Assembly (NCBI RefSeq): GCF_000253295.1
Contig: NC_015717.1
Span: forward strand, 2,294,001 to 2,358,000
DNA length: 64,000 nt
DNA from: Hyphomicrobium sp. MC1
Lineage (GTDB): Bacteria; Pseudomonadota; Alphaproteobacteria; Rhizobiales; Hyphomicrobiaceae
Direction of reading: 5' to 3'
Made by a program: the position numbers and the translations under genes. Shown here piece by piece: positions 59,378-64,000 of this stretch. The notes under the pieces were generated by a model. The model was not told the origin of the DNA. It did no database searches and was given only the letters and a program-made list of their open reading frames with translations. Numbering within the stretch: the stretch's first letter is position 1; every line of letters begins with the position of its first letter.

Positions 59378-59768
59378 AGATCTTTATCCCTCGGCACCGC
59401 AGCAAATCGCGGCGAAATTCATATGGCGGCTGCGAAGCTGATCAACGGTCGTTTAACCAAAGCCCAGGCTCGCGATAATGCTTGGCCGCACGCCTCTTTA
59501 CGCTTGCGGCCCATGGTCCGTCCAGTACCGCGGCGCGAGGTAGCACCGAACGGGGCGAAAGGGCACGGTTTCGCATTATTTTCGCACTGCGGGAGCAAAC
59601 GTGACGCGGTCATGATGGCGCCATCACCACCTACCTACTGCGAAGGGCCAACATGACCGATTCGCACTTGCTTCGACTCCCCTCTTAACGGCACTGTCGT
59701 CGAGGGTTTTGGCGAACTCGCGTACCGTGCCAACGGATAAAAAACCTTAGAAAGCTTCTTAAGCCGCC
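59378..59768. other. Divergent promoter region between the aminotransferase and phaC
   Basis: A 391-base gap between divergent genes, presumably holding both promoters. AT-rich patches lie near 59390-59460 and 59735-59765. A few short frames on either strand lack support. No RNA gene or repeat is visible. Confidence 0.55.
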
Positions 59769-61577
59769 ATGCCGCAAGATAGCCACGAATTGCCGCCGCT
59801 TTTCTCGGCCTACCGCATCCCGGATCCCGAGGCGTTTGCTACAAACCTGTTGAAAGCGTTCGAGCAGGGCAGCACGGCGCTTGCTCAGCTTGCGGAGCGT
59901 CCCGACGCCAAGATGGGTCCCTATTCGCCCGCGAGCGAGTTTTCGGCCGCGACCGAGACATTGACCGCGTTGGTCCGGAAATGGCTGTCCGACCCAGTTA
60001 AGCTGTCCGAGGCACAGGCCGAGTTCTTCCGGCAGTTCGCGGCTCTCTGGAACAACGTCCTGACCCGTATGCTGAACAAGGACGTGCCGCCGCTCATTGC
60101 ACCGGCTGCCGGGGATCACAGGTTCAAGGACCCGGAGTGGGATCACAACCCGTTCTTCGATTTCTGCAAACAGGCTTATCTTCTGGCGTGCAAATGGGCC
60201 GAGGATCAGTTGGCCTCGACGCCAGACCTCGACGCGGTCGAACGGCATCGCGCCGAGTTCTATCTGAAACAGCTCACCAGCGCCTATTCGCCGACGAACT
60301 TCCCAGTGACGAACCCGGAGGTCTTGCGCGAGACGCTGGCGTCAAACGCCGAGAACCTGCTGAAGGGCGCCAATCTGCTGGCGGAGGATATGAAGCGTTC
60401 CGGCGATCTGATGAAGATCAGTCAGACCGACGCGAACGCCTTCGAGCTTGGCCGCAATCTAGCGACGACGGGCGGCAAGGTCGTTTTCCAGAACGAATTG
60501 CTGCAGCTCATTCAATACAGTCCGACGACGGAGAAAGTCCGCGAGCGGCCGCTGATCATGATCCCGCCGTGGATCAACAAATACTACATCCTCGACCTGA
60601 CGGCTTCGAAGAGCCTGATCAAGTATGTCGTCGACCAGGGTTTCACCGTTTTCATCGTCTCGTGGGTCAATCCGGACGAAAAGCTCGCCGACAAGACCTT
60701 CGAGGACTACGTGCTGGAAGGCATCCTCGAAGCGGTGCGGGCCGTACAGAAGGAAACGGGGCTCGATAAGATCAACGTGCTCGGCTACTGCGTCGGCGGA
60801 ACGGCGCTCGCGACCGGCCTCGCCTATCTCGCCCAGCGCGGCGAAGAGCCGTTCCAATGCTGCACGTTGCTGACGACACAAGTCGACTTTTCGCTCGCCG
60901 GCGATCTGTTGCTGTTCACCGACAACATGCAGCTCGAAAGTCTCGACGCGCTGATGTCGGAGCGCGGCTTCCTCGACGGGTCGCGCATGGCGAACGTCTT
61001 CAATATGATGCGGCCGCGCGACCTCATCTGGCCGTATGTCGTCAACAATTACCTGCTCGGAAAGAAGCCGTTCCCGTTCGACCTGCTCTACTGGAACCAG
61101 GATTCGACGCGCATGGCGGCGGCCAATCACAAGTTCTATCTGCGCGAGTTCTATAACGAGAACCGGCTGGCACGAGGCGACATGACGCTCGGTGGCGTTC
61201 ATCTCGACCTGAAGAAAATTACGCTGCCGATCTTCTCGGTGGCGACGCGTGAGGATCACATCGCGCCAGCGCCGTCGGTATTCCGCGGTATTCAGATGTT
61301 CGGCGGCCCGGTCGAGTTCGTGCTTGCCGGATCAGGACACATCGCGGGCGTGGTCAATCCGCCGAACAAGGTCAAGTATCAGTATTGGACCGACGGCACG
61401 GCAATGACGAACATCGCCGATTGGCAGGCGTCCGCCGTCGAGCATCCAGGCTCGTGGTGGCCGTACTGGATCGAATGGCTGTCGCAGCAGTCGGGCGGTT
61501 GGGTGCCGGCGCGCGTTCCCGGCAGCACGCTCGGCGTGATCGAGGACGCCCCCGGCGCTTACGTCAAAGCGCATTGA
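59769..61577 (+). CDS. phaC: Class I poly(3-hydroxyalkanoate) synthase
   Basis: A 602-residue polymerase of hydroxyacyl-CoA to PHA storage granules. The N-terminal domain (FFDFCKQAYLLACKWAEDQL) is followed by the alpha/beta-hydrolase catalytic domain: MIPPWINKYYILDLTASKSL, the catalytic Cys in NVLGYCVGGTALATGLAYLA, Asp in FSVATREDHIAPAPSVFRGI and His in AGSGHIAGVVNPPNKVKYQY. Length is typical of class I. It is alone here; phaA/phaB are not in the window. A separate short PhaC-like protein lies at 12656-13771. Confidence 0.95.
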   Translation: MPQDSHELPPLFSAYRIPDPEAFATNLLKAFEQGSTALAQLAERPDAKMGPYSPASEFSAATETLTALVRKWLSDPVKLSEAQAEFFRQFAALWNNVLTRMLNKDVPPLIAPAAGDHRFKDPEWDHNPFFDFCKQAYLLACKWAEDQLASTPDLDAVERHRAEFYLKQLTSAYSPTNFPVTNPEVLRETLASNAENLLKGANLLAEDMKRSGDLMKISQTDANAFELGRNLATTGGKVVFQNELLQLIQYSPTTEKVRERPLIMIPPWINKYYILDLTASKSLIKYVVDQGFTVFIVSWVNPDEKLADKTFEDYVLEGILEAVRAVQKETGLDKINVLGYCVGGTALATGLAYLAQRGEEPFQCCTLLTTQVDFSLAGDLLLFTDNMQLESLDALMSERGFLDGSRMANVFNMMRPRDLIWPYVVNNYLLGKKPFPFDLLYWNQDSTRMAAANHKFYLREFYNENRLARGDMTLGGVHLDLKKITLPIFSVATREDHIAPAPSVFRGIQMFGGPVEFVLAGSGHIAGVVNPPNKVKYQYWTDGTAMTNIADWQASAVEHPGSWWPYWIEWLSQQSGGWVPARVPGSTLGVIEDAPGAYVKAH

Positions 61578-61585
61578 AGAACGTC

Positions 61586-61609
61586 TGCGCCGCGCTGAGA
61601 CGCGGCGCA
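61586..61609. terminator. Hairpin between phaC and a convergent gene
   Basis: TGCGCCGCG (61586-61594) pairs perfectly with CGCGGCGCA (61601-61609) over CTGAGA. It starts nine bases after the phaC stop and immediately precedes the convergent gene's end. It lacks a T-run, so termination is probable but not certain. Confidence 0.55.
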
Positions 61610-61614
61610 TGACT

Positions 61615-61935
61615 TCATGCCAATTCGAATTCGCCCTCGTAATCGACCGGCCAGAGAACCGTGAAATCCTCGCCATCGAGCGAGCGGAACGCGACGGCGT
61701 TGATATCGAGCTCGTCAGAAGCGTCTTCCACGATCGGCTCGATCTTCTCCCAGACCTTCGTTGCGTTCTTTGCCAGCAACACGAGATTGATCACGCCGTC
61801 ACCGGGCTCGTGCCCGTCTACTTCGGCCGACGTCGAGTTACCGAGGGCTTCGATCAGGCGATCTTCCAGCGCGATGACCTTGTCGAGCGTATCGTCGTCG
61901 TCGCCCTGAAATTGAAGAACAAGCTGGTGGTTCAT
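61615..61935 (-). CDS. Hypothetical acidic protein (106 residues)
   Basis: A small alpha/beta protein (HQLVLQFQGDDDDTLDKVIA, VINLVLLAKNATKVWEKIEP, FRSLDGEDFTVLWPVDYEGE) of unknown function. It is soluble and acidic. Its position directly downstream of metY on the same strand (21-base gap) suggests co-transcription. AAGGGA lies close to the ATG. Confidence 0.75.
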   Translation of the reverse strand: MNHQLVLQFQGDDDDTLDKVIALEDRLIEALGNSTSAEVDGHEPGDGVINLVLLAKNATKVWEKIEPIVEDASDELDINAVAFRSLDGEDFTVLWPVDYEGEFELA

Positions 61936-61955
61936 GGTCCCTTTCCCGTTGACGT

Positions 61956-63245
61956 CTAGACAGCAGCGAGCGCCTGTTCGAGATCGCCGATGATGTCCTC
62001 TATGTCTTCGATGCCGATCGATAATCTGACGACATCCGGCCCCGCCCCCGCAGCCCGTCTCTCATCGTCCCGGAGCTGCCGGTGCGTCGTCGATGCGGGA
62101 TGGATGACAAGGCTTCGCGTGTCGCCAATGTTGGCGAGAAGGCTGAAGAGCTTCAAGCCCGAAACGAGCTTCACGCCCGCTTCATATCCGCCTTTGAGCC
62201 CGAACGTGAAGACGGCACCTGCACCTTTTGGACAAATCTTTTTCTGCAGCGCGTGGCAGGGGCTCGACGGCAGCCCGGCATAGCTAACCCAGGCGATTTT
62301 CGGCTGCCTTTCGAGCCATTCGGCGACAGCAAGCGCGTTGTCGGTCTGCCGTTGCATGCGGAGCGGCAGGGTCTCGGCACCCGTCAACAGCAGGAAGGCG
62401 TTAAACGGCGAGATTGCGGGCCCGAGGTCGCGCAACCCCAGAACGCGCGCCGCGATGGCAAACGCCATCGGCCCAAAGGCCTCGGCAATCTTCAGGCCGT
62501 TGTAGGAGGGGTTCGGATTGACCAGAGATTTGTAATGGTGGCGGCTTCCGAGCCAGTCGAAGGTGCCGCAATCGACGATGGCGCCGCCGATCGAGTTGCC
62601 GTGGCCGCCAATAAATTTAGTCAGGCTGTGTACGACGATGTCGGCGCCGAAATCCTTCGGGCGGCAGAGGTAGGGCGTCGCCAGCGTATTATCGACGATA
62701 AACGGTACGCCTGCGTCTTTCGCGACGGCTGCAATGGCCGGGAGGTCCACGACAACGCCGCCGGGGTTGGCGATGCTTTCGCAGAATATCGCACGCGTCT
62801 TCGGCGTGACGGCGCGGGCAAACGATTGCGGGTCTGTTGCATCCGCCCAGACGACGTTCCAATCGAACTTCTTGAACGAATGGTTGAACTGGTTGACCGA
62901 ACCGCCGTAGAGCTGCCGCCCGGCAATGAACTCATCGCCCGGCTCAAGCAGCGTATGGAACGCCAGAAACTGCGCGGCATGACCGGAGGCAAGCGCCAGC
63001 GCGGCTGAGCCATCCTCCAGCGCCGCGAGGCGCCCTTCTAGCACCGCCTGAGTCGGGTTCGTTATGCGCGTATAGATGTTGCCGAACGCCTCCAGCCCGA
63101 AAAGGGCGGCGGCATGGTCGACGTCATTAAAGACGTAAGACGTCGTCTGATAAATCGGCGTGGCACGCGCGCCGGTCGTGGGATCGGGCGCTGCTCCGGC
63201 GTGCACGGCTGCCGTCGCGAACTTGACGTTCGATGATGTCGACAT
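61956..63245 (-). CDS. metY: O-acetylhomoserine sulfhydrylase (aminocarboxypropyltransferase)
   Basis: A 429-residue PLP enzyme that makes homocysteine from O-acetylhomoserine and sulfide. Landmarks: RATPIYQTTSYVFNDVDHAA, YTRITNPTQAVLEGRLAALE, VDNTLATPYLCRPKDFGADI, the Schiff-base Lys in IVVHSLTKFIGGHGNSIGGA and QFLAFHTLLEPGDEFIAGRQ. Together with metC it provides both routes for homocysteine in this window. I could not recognise a SAM-II riboswitch in the ~85 bases upstream. Confidence 0.94.
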   Translation of the reverse strand: MSTSSNVKFATAAVHAGAAPDPTTGARATPIYQTTSYVFNDVDHAAALFGLEAFGNIYTRITNPTQAVLEGRLAALEDGSAALALASGHAAQFLAFHTLLEPGDEFIAGRQLYGGSVNQFNHSFKKFDWNVVWADATDPQSFARAVTPKTRAIFCESIANPGGVVVDLPAIAAVAKDAGVPFIVDNTLATPYLCRPKDFGADIVVHSLTKFIGGHGNSIGGAIVDCGTFDWLGSRHHYKSLVNPNPSYNGLKIAEAFGPMAFAIAARVLGLRDLGPAISPFNAFLLLTGAETLPLRMQRQTDNALAVAEWLERQPKIAWVSYAGLPSSPCHALQKKICPKGAGAVFTFGLKGGYEAGVKLVSGLKLFSLLANIGDTRSLVIHPASTTHRQLRDDERRAAGAGPDVVRLSIGIEDIEDIIGDLEQALAAV

Positions 63246-63330
63246 TGTTGGCGTTCCCCTGAAGCTTTTTGAGCCACAGGGAGCCGACGCGGAACCGGCC
63301 TGTCAACTGGCCGGCTCGTTATAAGTTTTC

Positions 63331-63537
63331 CTAGAGGTCGGCGGAGCGTCCGGCCATACCGCAGTGCCACTTCTGGATAACCCAGTTGGGGTGGTCACCA
63401 ATCCACTTCGCCATCTCGATCTGACCGTTGGTCATGCACTGGCTGGCGCTGACGCTCTGACCTTCGAAATTCAGCGTGACGTCTTTGCAACGGCTCGGCT
63501 GGTCGATCAGGCAGACGGCGACGACGAGTTCGATCAT
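63331..63537 (-). CDS. Small conserved-type protein (68 residues)
   Basis: A 68-residue protein (LVVAVCLIDQPSRCKDVTLN, QSVSASQCMTNGQIEMAKWI, WVIQKWHCGMAGRSADL) with four cysteines and a short hydrophobic N-terminus that may be a signal. No function is known. GGAGG lies six bases before the ATG, so it is probably expressed. Confidence 0.7.
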   Translation of the reverse strand: MIELVVAVCLIDQPSRCKDVTLNFEGQSVSASQCMTNGQIEMAKWIGDHPNWVIQKWHCGMAGRSADL

Positions 63538-63944
63538 GGGGCCTCCAGGTTTGAAGCGTTAATCGCTCGCGGGAGCGATTGCGGTGTGCCCTGGACGGTT
63601 CCTCTGATCGTTTTTTATTCGTTTTTGGACTGATCGAGCCAAGTATGCGGGAAATTTTCCCGTGCACAAGAACAAGGCTGTCGCACTTTCTGCCTAATCT
63701 GTGGTCAGGAATATTTGCCGCGGCTCCTGTTGCGGATTGGCCCTCATGTCGCCTTCAAAGCGTATCGAATTTGCCACGGTTTGGCCTTGCCACTCTCTTC
63801 CTCGCGGCAGATAAGCAGCGCGGATGCCACATCCGATTCGATTTTCACCAAAAGCGCGCATGGTCGTCTTGTGCGGATGGGGGTGTCGGGGCGATGTGAT
63901 CGGGCGAGTCGCAGAGGCAAGTTTCTAAGGCGGCAGATCAGCAT
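63538..63944. other. Intergenic region with an 8-bp inverted repeat
   Basis: About 400 bases between divergent genes. A perfect stem, AATCGCTC (63561-63568) with GAGCGATT (63573-63580) over GCGG, lies just upstream of the minus-strand gene and could be an operator or attenuator. AT-rich sequence at 63600-63660 may be promoter. Short frames here are not convincing. Confidence 0.5.
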
Positions 63945-64000
63945 ATGACTACTCAAAGTGTCGAGCGGGCCGAAGGCGCGGCGTGGGATGATGCGCGCGC
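63945..64000 (+). CDS. N-terminal start of a gene cut by the window end
   Basis: An ATG at 63945, after AAGGCGG, begins MTTQSVERAEGAAWDDARA and stays open to the last base. It is too short to identify. The position, after a 400-base gap and with a plausible ribosome-binding site, suggests a true start. Confidence 0.4.
   Translation, partial: MTTQSVERAEGAAWDDAR

Noticed and set aside
63246..63330. Possible SAM-II riboswitch upstream of metY
   Set aside because: Hairpins are visible (CCGGCC/GGCCGG), but the alphaproteobacterial SAM-II landmark sequences around the pseudoknot are not recognisable. A covariance-model search would decide.
1..64000. CRISPR arrays, prophage, insertion sequences or integrons
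   Set aside because: No regularly spaced repeats, transposase or integrase motifs were found in any frame. The three tRNA genes show no flanking integrase or partial tRNA copy.

Overview
The window looks like a chromosomal segment of an alphaproteobacterium of the order Hyphomicrobiales (Rhizobiales), plausibly Hyphomicrobium or a close relative. I infer this from the gene families and local gene order (alaC-type aminotransferase, hom, glpX, recJ; class I phaC; Ku with a split LigD; metY; N-ATPase), the high GC and the style of the small secreted proteins. No 16S gene is present, so the genus is an inference. I see no insertion sequence, prophage, CRISPR array or integrase.

Layout. 0-8 kb: envelope and secreted proteins with a repeated beta-rich module, an amino-acid-binding protein, a MetC-type lyase, an L,D-transpeptidase and tRNA-Arg(TCG). 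8.4-12.3 kb: a bacterial NHEJ locus with LigD split into a PE-polymerase protein and a separate ligase, convergent with Ku. 12.7-20.1 kb: a short PhaC-like protein followed by a complete N-ATPase operon, atpDCQRBEFAG, with start/stop overlaps throughout; the b subunit carries a delta-like C-terminus and the c subunit has a glutamate in both helices. 20.2-30.1 kb: flavin reductase, tRNA-Arg(TCT), LPS-type glycosyltransferase, TonB-dependent receptor with a DUF2946-like neighbour, idi, an ammonium transporter behind a near-perfect sigma-54 promoter, and a cysteine-free UdgX-type uracil-DNA glycosylase.

30-48 kb is an accessory-looking belt of many small genes: CsbD, PRC-barrel, PsiF and YqjD-like proteins, a mechanosensitive channel, a stand-alone HD alarmone-hydrolase-like protein, patatin, a histidine kinase/response regulator pair, YghU and AlkB. 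It also holds two families of small paralogous proteins and two copies of a structured element of about 90 nt. On the minus strand that element reads as a candidate sRNA with two hairpins whose loops are UUCCCCC. The loops are complementary to the G-rich ribosome-binding regions of idi and amt in this window.

48-64 kb is largely core metabolism and housekeeping: nucleoside transporter, methyltransferase, AraC regulator, MFS transporter, tRNA-Glu, recJ, glpX, hom, aminotransferase, class I phaC, metY and small conserved proteins. The genes suggest a free-living bacterium that stores polyhydroxyalkanoate and is equipped for stress (NHEJ, envelope remodelling, a second rotary ATPase). The most unusual signals are the twin-hairpin repeat, the cysteine-less UdgX, and the two small-protein families.
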